Shown one piece after another: positions 9,731 through 18,904 of a DNA stretch of 60,764 nucleotides (position 1 is the first letter of the stretch; each line of letters opens with the position of its first letter). The notes below the pieces were generated by a model. It made no database searches. It was not told where the DNA came from and was given only the letters and a program-made list of their open reading frames with translations. The translations under genes were made by a program, and so were the position numbers. Origin of the DNA: an uncultured Alphaproteobacteria bacterium (GTDB taxonomy: Bacteria; Pseudomonadota; Alphaproteobacteria; Caulobacterales; Hyphomonadaceae); NCBI GenBank assembly GCA_903831255.1, contig CAIKWZ010000065.1, forward strand, positions 1 through 60,764, given 5' to 3'.

Positions 9731-10147
9731 TCACTCCATCGGACCGGTGTCTCGCGGCCCGTCAGGACGAGTGCCGACGAACAGAGCGCATCCCCCGAGA
9801 AACAGCCCCGCCAGCCATTTCATGAAGACATGTGAGGGTGATACGACAAGCAGAAGGAATGAAAAGGCCATCGCTCCGATGGCGAAAAACTTCACACGTC
9901 GGGGAATGGCGCCGTGCTGTCTCCAGGCGAGAATAGAGCGCCCAAACCGCGGATGTGTGACCAGCCAGGACTCAAACACTGGCGACGATCGCGCGAAGCA
10001 GGCAGCGGCGAGGATCAGGAACACCGTCCCTGGCATGAGGGGCAGGATATAGCCTGCGACACCCAGACCAAGACAAACCACGCCGCCCATGAAGTAGGCG
10101 ATCCTCAGGGGCCTGGAGGATGAAAAAGGACGGGGAGGCCCTGTCAT
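9731..10147 (-). CDS. DUF454 (YbaN-like) small membrane protein
   Basis: The 138-aa protein shows the YbaN/DUF454 pattern: RIAYFMGGVVCLGLGVAGYILPLMPGTVF, then ACFARSSPVFESWLVTHPRFG, then two C-terminal hydrophobic helices. About three to four membrane helices are expected. The role is unknown. The frame is open for 45 more codons upstream, but the ATG at 10147 has GGGAG about 10 nt upstream and matches the family N terminus. It converges on the HAD gene with a 33-bp gap and is divergent from the first serine hydrolase. Confidence 0.8.
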   Translation of the reverse strand: MTGPPRPFSSSRPLRIAYFMGGVVCLGLGVAGYILPLMPGTVFLILAAACFARSSPVFESWLVTHPRFGRSILAWRQHGAIPRRVKFFAIGAMAFSFLLLVVSPSHVFMKWLAGLFLGGCALFVGTRPDGPRDTGPME

Positions 10148-10376
10148 TCCCGATCGTCTCCCTTTCACAATGAACCTGCCCGCTCCCGAGGAAAGGTATA
10201 ATCCACTCTGGGACCATTCCCCCATGAGACGGGACATCGAACGACCCGGACCGCCCGAGATCCTATCGAACGCTCTCAGCAACGTGCGAAAACAGCGTCT
10301 TGGCGTCGTCAGAAAAACGCGTTTAAGGTCCGGCGCCTACAGATAATGACCTTTAAAGGCAGGGGAAGAGCAGAAA

Positions 10377-11792
10377 ATGACATTACATTCGACCAGACAA
10401 CGCACGCGCCTTTGGTTGGCCGCCGTATCAGTCATTGCACTGGTTTCGTGCAGCCCTCAGGCAAGCGAACCGGCGCCAGACGTCGCAGCCGTAACCACTC
10501 CGGCTCATGACCCGTCCTGGCCCGCGACGGCTGCGGCAGACCCGTCAGCCCTTGGACTAGACCCGCAGGGCCTGGCGGCCCTCGATGCCGCAATGGCAGC
10601 ATCCGTGGCGAACCAGGACGTGGCGGGGATGGTGACATTGCTGGCGCGCAAGGGAGAAGTGGCCCAGTTCAAAGCCTACGGAATTCAGGCTGGTGAGACG
10701 CCGATGACCGAGCACTCCCTGTTCCGGATCTATTCAATGTCCAAGCCGATCACGGGCGTCGCGCTGATGCAGCTTTACGAACAGGGTAAGTGGACGCTGG
10801 ACGATCCCGTAACACTCCACGCGCCCGAACTTGCTGGCCTCAAGCTCATGACGGGGGTCGATTCAAAGGGACAGGCGATCCTCGCTAACCCGTCGCGACC
10901 GCCGACCATGCGTGAGATCATGGCCCATACGGCCGGTTTCGGATACGGCCTGTCGGGCAACGATCCTGTCAACACCGCCTTCAGGGATCAGGCCGTTCTC
11001 GGCTCCGCCAACCTTGATGAGATGATGACGAAGATCGCGGGCATTCCGTTGCTCTTCGAACCGGGACAGCGTTGGTCTTACTCCGTCTCGGTGGATATTC
11101 AGGGGTATCTGGTCCAGAAACTGTCAGGACAGAAGTTCGGCGACTATCTCAAAGAGCACGTATTCACCCCGCTCGGCATGAACGACACGGCGTTTTTTGT
11201 AGCCGAGGAGAACCGCGGTCGGTTCTCCGACGTTTACAGCTGGGACAAGGAGGCGGGAAAACTTGCGGCCAATCCGGAACGCCCGGATCGCCCCAGTTTC
11301 TTTGACGCCAACCGCCTGGAATCCGGCGGCGGCGGGCTTGTGTCGTCCACTCATGACTATGCCCGCTTCTGTCAGATGATGCTCAATCGCGGCGAGCTTG
11401 GAGGCAATCGTATCCTCAAGGCGGAAACAGTCGACCTGATGACGCAGAACCACATTGGCGACCTGCGGCTTTACAGCGACGGAACGAACGCCAATCCTGG
11501 ACTACCGGGCGTTGGTTTCGGACTTGATTACGCTGTCTATACCGACCCGACGGCCGCCAACGCCCCTTATGGCCAGGGCGCGTATTACTGGGGCGGAGCT
11601 GCAGGCACCTGGTTCTGGATCGATCCGAAGAACGAGTTGTTCTTTATCGGGATGATCCAGAGAATGGGAGCTTCACGTCCCGAAAGCATGAACCTCAGAG
11701 ACGAATCAGCGCGACTTGTTTACGCGGCGCTGACGCCTGCAGCCGCCCCTTCGTCCGCAGCAGGCGCAGGCGGCGGCGAAGCTGGCCAGTAG
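10377..11792 (+). CDS. Serine hydrolase lipoprotein, class C beta-lactamase family (copy 1)
   Basis: The 471-aa protein has signal and lipobox ALVSC (Cys25), then the beta-lactamase/esterase fold. The nucleophile motif SMSK is at residues 120-123, the HTAGFGYG loop at about 184-191, the second-motif Tyr at about 235 (YSVSVDIQGYL, lacking the Asn of the strict YxN) and GTWFWIDP near the C terminus. This pattern fits family VIII carboxylesterases or D-aminopeptidase/PBP-like hydrolases better than true beta-lactamases. GGGGAAGAG precedes the ATG. A paralogue follows 146 bp downstream. Location within the cell-wall cluster hints at a peptidoglycan-related or exported esterase role, but the substrate is unknown. 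Confidence 0.88.
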   Translation: MTLHSTRQRTRLWLAAVSVIALVSCSPQASEPAPDVAAVTTPAHDPSWPATAAADPSALGLDPQGLAALDAAMAASVANQDVAGMVTLLARKGEVAQFKAYGIQAGETPMTEHSLFRIYSMSKPITGVALMQLYEQGKWTLDDPVTLHAPELAGLKLMTGVDSKGQAILANPSRPPTMREIMAHTAGFGYGLSGNDPVNTAFRDQAVLGSANLDEMMTKIAGIPLLFEPGQRWSYSVSVDIQGYLVQKLSGQKFGDYLKEHVFTPLGMNDTAFFVAEENRGRFSDVYSWDKEAGKLAANPERPDRPSFFDANRLESGGGGLVSSTHDYARFCQMMLNRGELGGNRILKAETVDLMTQNHIGDLRLYSDGTNANPGLPGVGFGLDYAVYTDPTAANAPYGQGAYYWGGAAGTWFWIDPKNELFFIGMIQRMGASRPESMNLRDESARLVYAALTPAAAPSSAAGAGGGEAGQ

Positions 11793-11798
11793 ACCAGG

Positions 11799-11827
11799 GC
11801 GCCCGGGAATACTCACCTCCCGGGCGC
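11799..11827 (+). terminator. Hairpin between the two serine hydrolase genes
   Basis: A perfect 10-bp inverted repeat (799-808 with 818-827 in the 11,000 range) with a 9-nt loop lies directly after the first serine hydrolase stop. No T-run follows, so it may be an attenuator or an mRNA-stabilising hairpin rather than a full terminator. Confidence 0.45.
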
Positions 11828-11938
11828 ATCCCGCCTGCTCCTATGCCGGTCTATTCCTGTCTTTGAATGCGAACCTCGACCATGCCGCTTCAAAGGCGTG
11901 GAGCGGATCGCGCCGTACAGCAGTTCTCGGAGATTTTC

Positions 11939-13258
11939 ATGTCATCACGCTCACTATCGCCAAGGCCGACGACGCCTCGAATCTGGCCTGTCGTCGCTAT
12001 CGCATCCCTAACAAGCCTCCTGTCTGCCTGCGTTTCCACCTCGACCCTCGGGGGGACCTCAACCGCCTGGCCGACCCGAGCGGATGTGGTGGCCAATCAG
12101 TCCGACTTCACCGCCGAAGGTCTCGCGGCGCTCGATGCGCGGATGAAGGAGGCGGTAGACAAGAAGCAGGTCGCCGGACTTGAGTATGCGTTGTTCAAAG
12201 GCGGTCGACTGGCGGCGTTCAACATCCATGGGAGCCAGTCCTCCGACGGACCGCCGATGACCGAAGACACGATTTTCCGGATCCGATCGATGTCCAAGCC
12301 TGTGACCGGAGTGGCGCTGATGCAACTCTACGAGCAGGGCAAATGGTCTCTCGACGACCCGATCACAAAATTCGTCCCGGAGTTTGAAAAACTGAAAGTC
12401 TACTCCGAAGACAAAGATAAAAACCCGATCCTCGTAAATGTCTCCAGGCCCGCCACAATGCGGGAGTTGTTCACGCACACCGCCGGTTTCGGCTATGGCC
12501 TGAGCGCTTCAACGGCTGTCGACCGCATGTTCATAGCGGACCATCCGATGGGAAAAAAAGATCTGAAGGCTCTGATCGATAGAGTCGCAGAGATCCCTCT
12601 CCTCGCACAACCCGGCGAAAGATGGTCCTACTCCATCGGCATTGACGTTCAGGGAGCGATCGTCGAACGACTGTCAGGCCAGTCCTTCGGATCATATCTC
12701 AAGGCCAATATCTTTGATCCTCTGGGCATGAAGGACACCAGCTTCGTGATCTCCGAAAAGGATCGCCCCCGGCTCGCAACAGTGTATCAGCGGAATAATG
12801 AGACGGGAGCGATGGCGGTATTCCCCGACGCGCCTGACCGTGACTTCTTCAAGGCCGACCACGCTGAATCGGGAGGCGGAGGTCTTGCCTCCACCACGCA
12901 TGATTATGCTCGCTTCGTTCAGATGTTGATCAATGACGGATCACTCGATGGAGCCCGCATCCTGAAACCGGAAACAGTCAAGCTGATGATGACCAATCAG
13001 ATCGGCGACATGCGGGCTATGGGCGGAGGCGGTTGGGGTTTGGGAGGCGCCTTGACGACTGCGCCCCCCAGCGAAAAGGCGCCGCAGCCTGCGGGAACCT
13101 TCTCATGGTTCGGCATTGATGGAAGCTGGTTCTGGGTCGATCCCGTGAACGACATCGGCTTTGTGGGAATGATACAGCGGCGCGGCGGCGCCGGACCCGG
13201 CTCGGTCGACCTCAGAGGCGAAAGTCCGCAACTGGTCTATAAGGCGCTCGCAAAATAA
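11939..13258 (+). CDS. Serine hydrolase lipoprotein, class C beta-lactamase family (copy 2)
   Basis: The 439-aa paralogue of the preceding gene has signal and lipobox SLLSAC, SMSK at about residues 117-120, HTAGFGYGLS, YSIGIDVQGAIVERLSG and GSWFWVDP. The start was placed at the ATG at 11939 because it has GGAG about 7 nt upstream and yields a clean signal peptide; the frame is open 24 codons further. The two proteins share long identical blocks around the active site (for example TGVALMQLYEQGKW), so they arose by tandem duplication and then diverged outside the motifs. A strong terminator follows. Confidence 0.88.
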   Translation: MSSRSLSPRPTTPRIWPVVAIASLTSLLSACVSTSTLGGTSTAWPTRADVVANQSDFTAEGLAALDARMKEAVDKKQVAGLEYALFKGGRLAAFNIHGSQSSDGPPMTEDTIFRIRSMSKPVTGVALMQLYEQGKWSLDDPITKFVPEFEKLKVYSEDKDKNPILVNVSRPATMRELFTHTAGFGYGLSASTAVDRMFIADHPMGKKDLKALIDRVAEIPLLAQPGERWSYSIGIDVQGAIVERLSGQSFGSYLKANIFDPLGMKDTSFVISEKDRPRLATVYQRNNETGAMAVFPDAPDRDFFKADHAESGGGGLASTTHDYARFVQMLINDGSLDGARILKPETVKLMMTNQIGDMRAMGGGGWGLGGALTTAPPSEKAPQPAGTFSWFGIDGSWFWVDPVNDIGFVGMIQRRGGAGPGSVDLRGESPQLVYKALAK

Positions 13259-13280
13259 CCTGGCGCAATGTGATAAACAC

Positions 13281-13304
13281 GAGGGCCCGGAAAACCGGGC
13301 CCTC
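13281..13304 (+). terminator. Intrinsic terminator after the serine hydrolase pair
   Basis: A perfect 10-bp GC-rich stem (281-290 with 295-304 in the 13,000 range) with an AAAA loop is followed by TTTATA. It sits 22 bp past the second serine hydrolase stop and just before the convergent murB stop, so it may serve both directions. Confidence 0.8.
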
Positions 13305-13328
13305 TTTATATCCGGGATCAGACACCCT

Positions 13329-14243
13329 TCACTCGCGACCGATACGACGGATCTCCCATCGAAGATCGACGCCGCTCGTCGCCTTGACGGCCGCCCGAAC
13401 GTCCTCTCCGAGGCCTTCAATATCAGCGGCCGTGGCGTCACCCGTATTGATCAGAAAATTACAGTGTTGCTCGCTCACCTGAGCCCCGCCGCGCCTTGCG
13501 CCCCGCATTCCGGCCTCATCGACCAACTTCCACGCGCTTCGCGCATTGGGAACGCCGGGAGGGTCTGGATTGGCGAAGGTGGATCCTCCGGTCTTTTCGC
13601 GGATAGGCTGAGCAGCTTCACGCTTAGTGGAAATCTCGCTCATTCGAGCCTCAATCGCCGCGGGCTCATCCCGCTGCCCCCGAAAAACCGCCTGAACCCA
13701 GATAATGCCGGTCGGATCGCTGTGACGATAACGAAAACCGAACTCGGACGCCGTGTAGCTGCGCACCTCTCCGCTTCTGTCAAAGCCCCATGCGGATTCG
13801 AGAATATCCCTTGTCTCTCGTCCGTAGCAGCCGGCGTTCATTGTCAGCGCTCCCCCTATTGTTCCGGGAATGCCGACGAGAAACTCCAGTCCGGAGAGCC
13901 CTGCCTTAGCCGCGGTGCGTGCAACCGTTGCATCAAGGGCGCCGGAGCCGGCGATGACCTGATCGCCGTCGATAACGACGGATCCGAATTCCCGACCGGC
14001 CAGCCGGACCACCACTCCGGGGACGCCGCCATCGCGCACGATCAAATTCGAACCGACACCAATCGGATAGACCGGGACTTCTGATGGCAAAGCTCGCAGA
14101 AAATCGGCAAGATCTGCAGCATCTGCAGGAATGAACAGAGCCTCAGCCTCGCCGCCAACCCGAAACCACGTGAACGGCGCCAACCGTTCTGCAAGGAGCA
14201 GGCGACCTCGAACAGGCGGCAGTGACGCAATCAGGGACCCCAT
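13329..14243 (-). CDS. murB: UDP-N-acetylenolpyruvoylglucosamine reductase MurB
   Basis: This FAD enzyme reduces UDP-GlcNAc-enolpyruvate to UDP-MurNAc in the cytoplasm. The 304-aa protein contains the FAD motif [33 protein letters not shown], the catalytic-Ser region GGSTFANP and the C-terminal HCNFLINTG. The ATG at 14243 is preferred over a GTG at 14276, which has no ribosome-binding site and adds residues absent from the family. It lies 42 bp downstream of the extensin-like gene. Here ddl does not follow directly, unlike the usual murB-ddl order. Confidence 0.96.
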   Translation of the reverse strand: MGSLIASLPPVRGRLLLAERLAPFTWFRVGGEAEALFIPADAADLADFLRALPSEVPVYPIGVGSNLIVRDGGVPGVVVRLAGREFGSVVIDGDQVIAGSGALDATVARTAAKAGLSGLEFLVGIPGTIGGALTMNAGCYGRETRDILESAWGFDRSGEVRSYTASEFGFRYRHSDPTGIIWVQAVFRGQRDEPAAIEARMSEISTKREAAQPIREKTGGSTFANPDPPGVPNARSAWKLVDEAGMRGARRGGAQVSEQHCNFLINTGDATAADIEGLGEDVRAAVKATSGVDLRWEIRRIGRE

Positions 14244-14284
14244 GCTCGCCTTTCTCCCTGGCGCTTCAGCAACCACAGACGGAT

Positions 14285-15076
14285 CTAATGGCAGACCCGC
14301 TCCCCGCCCGTGTCGAGATGAAGATGATCGGCATGATCGGCATTGTATTCCGGGCTCAGCGTCACGTCAAAAACCTGACACGCCCCCTGGCGAATATCTC
14401 TGAGAAACTCACCCTCTGGCCCAGAACTGAAGTAGTGTTCGAGCACATTGATCGTGCGTCCATCGACAAGCGTGAACCCCGAAATGTCAGCGGCTCGCCC
14501 GAACGCATGTTCACTCAGGGGACCGCTGCCGCCGACCCGCCGACATGAGTATCCTCCGAAGGCTTCGATTGACGCCAGGGAGGACCCGAAAATCCGCTCG
14601 GCGGCTGGCGCCACGATCTGTCGTTCCCACAAATGAAGCCGCGCTGCGGTGGCGCACGTCATCACGAGGGACTCAGGGGACCGATAAGTGACAAGCCCCT
14701 CCTCCAGCGCGACAGCATCTTCAAAGCCGCAGCCATTCTCTTCGGACTGTGCTGATACGCGTTGAAAACCGACGCCTGCAAACTCCAGAGCCTGGTAACA
14801 CGCCGACAAATCACGCGATAATTGAACATAGGCCTGTCGATCGCCAAGCGTCTCTGGAGCGGCCAGATCAAGTCCTCGAAGCAACAGCTGCATGCGTTCT
14901 ACGGTCATCGTGTTGCGAAACGCAGGCTCAGCCGCCGCATCTGTCAAAGAACCGCTCGAGACAGGCGTCCCCTGGTCCCGGCTGACAGCAGGATCCCGCG
15001 AACACCCCGGCAGGCAGGCGAACAGACCCGCCAGAGCAACGATAGCAACGACCCGGGAAACTTTCATAAGCGACAT
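14285..15076 (-). CDS. Extensin-like C-terminal domain lipoprotein
   Basis: The 263-aa protein has a lipobox (CLPGC, Cys at about 25). Its C-terminal half matches the bacterial extensin-like domain (Pfam PF06904): [12 protein letters not shown]...GFTL and DHADHLHLD, with His/Asp spacing like that of metal-binding D,D-carboxypeptidase/LAS peptidase folds. Paired cysteines occur in the middle (CSC region and YSCRR). Metal-dependent peptidoglycan cleavage is a reasonable guess from fold resemblance, but no function is established. Start at 15076 or three codons later. It sits between the secreted protein at 15187-16245 and murB, inside the dcw cluster. Confidence 0.8.
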   Translation of the reverse strand: MSLMKVSRVVAIVALAGLFACLPGCSRDPAVSRDQGTPVSSGSLTDAAAEPAFRNTMTVERMQLLLRGLDLAAPETLGDRQAYVQLSRDLSACYQALEFAGVGFQRVSAQSEENGCGFEDAVALEEGLVTYRSPESLVMTCATAARLHLWERQIVAPAAERIFGSSLASIEAFGGYSCRRVGGSGPLSEHAFGRAADISGFTLVDGRTINVLEHYFSSGPEGEFLRDIRQGACQVFDVTLSPEYNADHADHLHLDTGGERVCH

Positions 15077-15186
15077 GCTAGCCGACCGACCATCCCCACC
15101 CCATCCGACTCAATCGTGGGGAGAGTGAAAGACGACGCTAACCTTACCGAAAGACTAACGGGCCTCGGGGGACGACAGGATGATCA

Positions 15187-16245
15187 TCACTCGCTCTCAG
15201 GGGTGAGCGCCAGATCCTGGCCTGCACGCTCCTGGATACGCGCCCCGGCCAGAATGCCATAGAGACCATAATTACCCTCGTGACAGGCATACTCGTAAAC
15301 CTGCTCCCTGACTCCATTGAGGGTCATCTCGCCTCTCCAGGCTTGCGAGTAGACATCCGGGTCCTCAACTCTGAACTCATAGAGAATTTCAGCATCTCCA
15401 ACGCGGGTAAAACGCTCCGTAAGCGTGCCGGTGTCCGAGATAAACACTGGAGAGGTCTGCTGCCGATGGAAGTTACGGGTCTCCACCACGAGCGTATCGC
15501 CCTCATACCAACCGATCGAATCGCCAAGCCAGGGCTCGATAGCGGCGGGGCGGGTTCGCGTCCTGGTTAGAGGAATAATCCTTGCGTCATGCACCATCTC
15601 GACAAGGATCATCACATGATCAGGCGTCTGCACAATCTGGTAATGGTTGTTGTAAAGGACGTTCAGCATGACCGGCCCGCCCGTGCCGCCAAAGCCGATC
15701 AGACATCTTTCTCCCGGCGACCGGGACTCCGGCCCCTCGTAAGACCCGCCGGCGCCTCCCTTGGGGGGGTCAGCACGCGGCCGCCAGGCGGCCATCTTCC
15801 TTCGACCGGCCTGGGTCATCGGGATGCGTCCATCCGCGGGCTCTACGACCCAGGACGACCTTAACTCACCCTTGACCTTCGCTATCCGGGAGCCCGGATC
15901 CACCCATACCGCATTATAATTGCCCACCGGCGGCAAAGGCTTTCCCTTCTCGGGCGCGCCCTCAGCCTGATCGGTAGGACTGAGCTCAGCAGCAGTACGG
16001 ACATTATTGTAGTCCGAAGCCTCGATCTTCCGAGCCTCCTCTGCGCTCAACACAAGTGACGACACGTCCTGAGGACGCGTGAGCTTTGTAATCGAGGAAT
16101 TGGTCCAGACGCCCTGCAGGTCCGGCGTACCCCAGCTGGTTTTGGGAACAGCATAAGAACCGACGGTCTGAGCAAAGGACGCAGGCGCCTCCGCAACAGC
16201 GAGCGCAACAGCACACAGCGAAAGTCCGAAAGCGAACCGTCTCAT
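15187..16245 (-). CDS. Secreted protein of unknown function (TPDLQGVWTN type)
   Basis: The 352-aa protein has a cleavable Sec signal (about 25 residues, ...APASFAQ) and a mature domain opening with the TPDLQGVWTN motif. That motif is common in a large family of exported proteobacterial proteins without known function. Other conserved-looking blocks are NYNAVWVDPGSRIA, RCLIGFGGTGGPVML, YNNHYQIVQTPDHV, GDSIGWYEGDTLVVET and the YEYACHEGNYGLYGIL end. GGGGAG precedes the ATG. It is inserted between murC (123 bp upstream) and the extensin-like gene in the same orientation, which is not part of the standard dcw order. I cannot assign a function. Confidence 0.75.
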   Translation of the reverse strand: MRRFAFGLSLCAVALAVAEAPASFAQTVGSYAVPKTSWGTPDLQGVWTNSSITKLTRPQDVSSLVLSAEEARKIEASDYNNVRTAAELSPTDQAEGAPEKGKPLPPVGNYNAVWVDPGSRIAKVKGELRSSWVVEPADGRIPMTQAGRRKMAAWRPRADPPKGGAGGSYEGPESRSPGERCLIGFGGTGGPVMLNVLYNNHYQIVQTPDHVMILVEMVHDARIIPLTRTRTRPAAIEPWLGDSIGWYEGDTLVVETRNFHRQQTSPVFISDTGTLTERFTRVGDAEILYEFRVEDPDVYSQAWRGEMTLNGVREQVYEYACHEGNYGLYGILAGARIQERAGQDLALTPESE

Positions 16246-16368
16246 ATCTCTCCCCGTGGTCTTTTATAATCATTTTCAGCTAGGAGTTCTGCCGCGACGA
16301 ATGGCGACGCACAAGTCCCACCTGGCGTACAGATTGACCATCCAGTGACGGAAAGTCTTGAGAACCGG

Positions 16369-17781
16369 TCAGGGCCCGGCCGCGAGAGATCGCGCAAGAG
16401 ATTGGGCGTGGGTCGTGATGTCGCCTGCGCCGAGACAGACCACCAGATCGCCCGGGAGCAATACATCTCTCAGCGTCACCGGCAGATCCTCAAGGGCGGA
16501 AAGGGTTCGCACGGACCTGTGACCATGCTCCATTAGTCCCTTGGCGAGAGACTGGGCCGAAACGCCCTCGATCGGGGCCTCCCCGGCCGCATAGACTGGC
16601 GCCACCAGGACATGATCAGCATCGTTGAAACAGGTGCAGAAATCCTCAAACAAATCCCGGAGTCGGGTGAAACGGTGAGGCTGGACCACAGCGAATACCC
16701 GCCCCTGTCCCTGAACGTCACGGGCAGCGCGGAGCACAGCCCTAATCTCAACGGGATGATGACCATAATCGTCAATGATCCGAACGCCATTCCATTCGCC
16801 AACGGTCGTAAAGCGCCGCTTCACTCCGCCGAACTTGGACAAGGCTGAACGCACATGCTCTTCGTCTCCCCCAAGCTCCCGAGCCACAGCGATCGCCGCC
16901 AGAGCATTCTGAACATTGTGCTGTCCGGCCATCGGCAGCTTGAGCTCACGCCAGCATATCTCCTCACCGCTGCCGCGCGGACGGACAACCAGATCGAAGA
17001 CTGAACCGCCCGCCTCCGGACGAACATTGACCGCTCGGACATCCGCTTGAGGATTAAAGCCGTAGGTCACCCGTCTCCGGTCAGGAATGCGGCTCGCCAG
17101 CGCCTGAACCTCAGTATGATCAGCGCACAGCACGGCGAAGCCGTAAAAAGGCAGGTTTTCAACAAAGGCATCAAAGCTTCGCCGAAGCGCCTCCATGGAT
17201 CCATAGTGATCCATGTGTTCAGGATCGATATTCGTCACAATTGCGACTGTCGGCCTGAGACGGGTGAAGGTCCCATCGCTCTCGTCGGCTTCCACAACGA
17301 TCCACTCTCCGGCTCCGAGCTTGGCGTTTGATCCATAAGCATTGATTACGCCCCCATTGATGACGGTCGGATCGAGGCCGACCCCGTCCAGAAGGGCGGC
17401 GACCATGGACGTTGTGGTCGTCTTCCCGTGGGTCCCGGCGACAGCGACAGTCCATTTTAGACGGATGAGCTCAGCAAGCATATCCGCACGCCGCACCACA
17501 GGAATAGCGAGAGCCCGGGCGGCATCAACCTCGGGATTTCCAGTCTTGATCGCCGAAGATACGACGAGGGCGCCGGCTCCCTCTATGTTTTCAGCCCGGT
17601 GACCGATAAAAACCTTCGCACCCATGGACGCCAGTCGGGCCGCATTCGGATTCTCTCTAAGATCAGAGCCGGAAACCTCGTACCCGAGATTGATCATGAC
17701 CTCGGCGATCCCCGACATCCCGATTCCGCCGATTCCCACGAAATGAACCGGTCCGACATCAAATGGGATCGATCTACGCAT
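16369..17781 (-). CDS. murC: UDP-N-acetylmuramate--L-alanine ligase MurC
   Basis: This enzyme adds the first stem-peptide residue (L-Ala) to UDP-MurNAc using ATP. The 470-aa protein shows the N-terminal Rossmann loop [15 protein letters not shown]-loop [12 protein letters not shown], the Mur-family [10 protein letters not shown] and the C-terminal HPVEIRAV and QPHRFTR. The ATG at 17781 overlaps the murG end by 8 nt and has AAGGA at the right distance, although the frame stays open 17 codons upstream. It is followed by 123 bp without a gene before the secreted protein. Confidence 0.97.
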   Translation of the reverse strand: MRRSIPFDVGPVHFVGIGGIGMSGIAEVMINLGYEVSGSDLRENPNAARLASMGAKVFIGHRAENIEGAGALVVSSAIKTGNPEVDAARALAIPVVRRADMLAELIRLKWTVAVAGTHGKTTTTSMVAALLDGVGLDPTVINGGVINAYGSNAKLGAGEWIVVEADESDGTFTRLRPTVAIVTNIDPEHMDHYGSMEALRRSFDAFVENLPFYGFAVLCADHTEVQALASRIPDRRRVTYGFNPQADVRAVNVRPEAGGSVFDLVVRPRGSGEEICWRELKLPMAGQHNVQNALAAIAVARELGGDEEHVRSALSKFGGVKRRFTTVGEWNGVRIIDDYGHHPVEIRAVLRAARDVQGQGRVFAVVQPHRFTRLRDLFEDFCTCFNDADHVLVAPVYAAGEAPIEGVSAQSLAKGLMEHGHRSVRTLSALEDLPVTLRDVLLPGDLVVCLGAGDITTHAQSLARSLAAGP

Positions 17782-18904
17782 AATCCTTGCCCGCCATTCC
17801 AACAGCCTGCTCTGCGAGATCTGCAAGATCACGTGCGGCGTTGAGCCGTCCCATCGACAACGCCGCCCGGGCGCGAGCCTGCAGGACGCCAGCGTTCGAC
17901 AACCGCTCGGCCAGAATGGACTGGAGGGAAGCGGGTGTAAACTTAGCTTCAGTCAGAATATCGGCGGCTGCCCCCTCCAGCATTCCCTCGGCGTTGGCTG
18001 TCTGATGATCATCCATCGCAATGGCGAGAGGTACAAGGATTGAGGGCCGCCCGACGATCGCAAGTTCGGTGACTGTCGATGCGCCGGCCCTCGCAATCAC
18101 AAGATGCGCGCGAGCCAGACGCTCATGCATGTCTCGGAAAAACGATGAAACTTCACAGCGAACGCCGGCCTGTCGATAAGTCTCCTGCACAGCAGATATC
18201 TGCTCGTCTCTGACCTGCTGCACCACAATGACCCGCCTCCGGAGCGAGTCAGGAAGGCCTGCGATCGCCAGAGGAACAACCTCTCCAAAAAGCCGCGCGC
18301 CCTGGCTCCCTCCGGTGACCAGAAGATTGATGTCGCCATCATCCCCAAGCTCAGGGTACGGCAGATCGCGAACCGCGCGAATAGGCGCCCTGACAGGGTT
18401 CCCGACAACCCGCTTGCGCAATCTGACAGATTCCGGAAGACGGTCCAGCCGCTCGAAGCCGCACGCTACGAATGAAGCTGAAGAAGCGAAAAGACGATTG
18501 ACACGACCAAGGACGGAGTTCTGCTCGTGAATGATGATGGGCGTCTTGAAATCGACTGCGGCGGCCAGCGACGGATAGGACGGGTAACCGCCGAAACCGG
18601 CCACAAGATCAGGTTTCGAGGTCGTAAAACGCTTCCTCGCTGCCAGAGTGCCCGCCCTCAGCTTCATCAGCGCCCCCGGCAGACGGTGAGGAGCCTTGAG
18701 TGAGAATGTTGCAGCGGACACCTCCTCGATCCAGTCTGCCGGAAATGTCTGAGCGTACGCTCTGCCGCGGGAATCCGTAATGAGAGCGACAGACCATCCC
18801 CGGCTTCGCATCTCCTCTGCGAACGCTTGCGCAGGAAACATATGCCCGCCGGTACCGCCCGCAGCGATCACAACGAGGGGTCGCCTTGCAACACCGTCAG
18901 CCAT
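17774..18904 (-). CDS. murG: Lipid II synthase MurG (GlcNAc transferase)
   Basis: The 376-aa peripheral membrane glycosyltransferase converts lipid I to lipid II. The N-terminal [17 protein letters not shown] loop, [12 protein letters not shown], the GGSQGARLF donor-domain loop and the [22 protein letters not shown] segment are diagnostic. Its ATG shares one base with the ftsW TGA and its end overlaps murC by 8 nt, so translation is probably coupled on both sides. Confidence 0.97.
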   Translation of the reverse strand: MADGVARRPLVVIAAGGTGGHMFPAQAFAEEMRSRGWSVALITDSRGRAYAQTFPADWIEEVSAATFSLKAPHRLPGALMKLRAGTLAARKRFTTSKPDLVAGFGGYPSYPSLAAAVDFKTPIIIHEQNSVLGRVNRLFASSASFVACGFERLDRLPESVRLRKRVVGNPVRAPIRAVRDLPYPELGDDGDINLLVTGGSQGARLFGEVVPLAIAGLPDSLRRRVIVVQQVRDEQISAVQETYRQAGVRCEVSSFFRDMHERLARAHLVIARAGASTVTELAIVGRPSILVPLAIAMDDHQTANAEGMLEGAAADILTEAKFTPASLQSILAERLSNAGVLQARARAALSMGRLNAARDLADLAEQAVGMAGKDYA

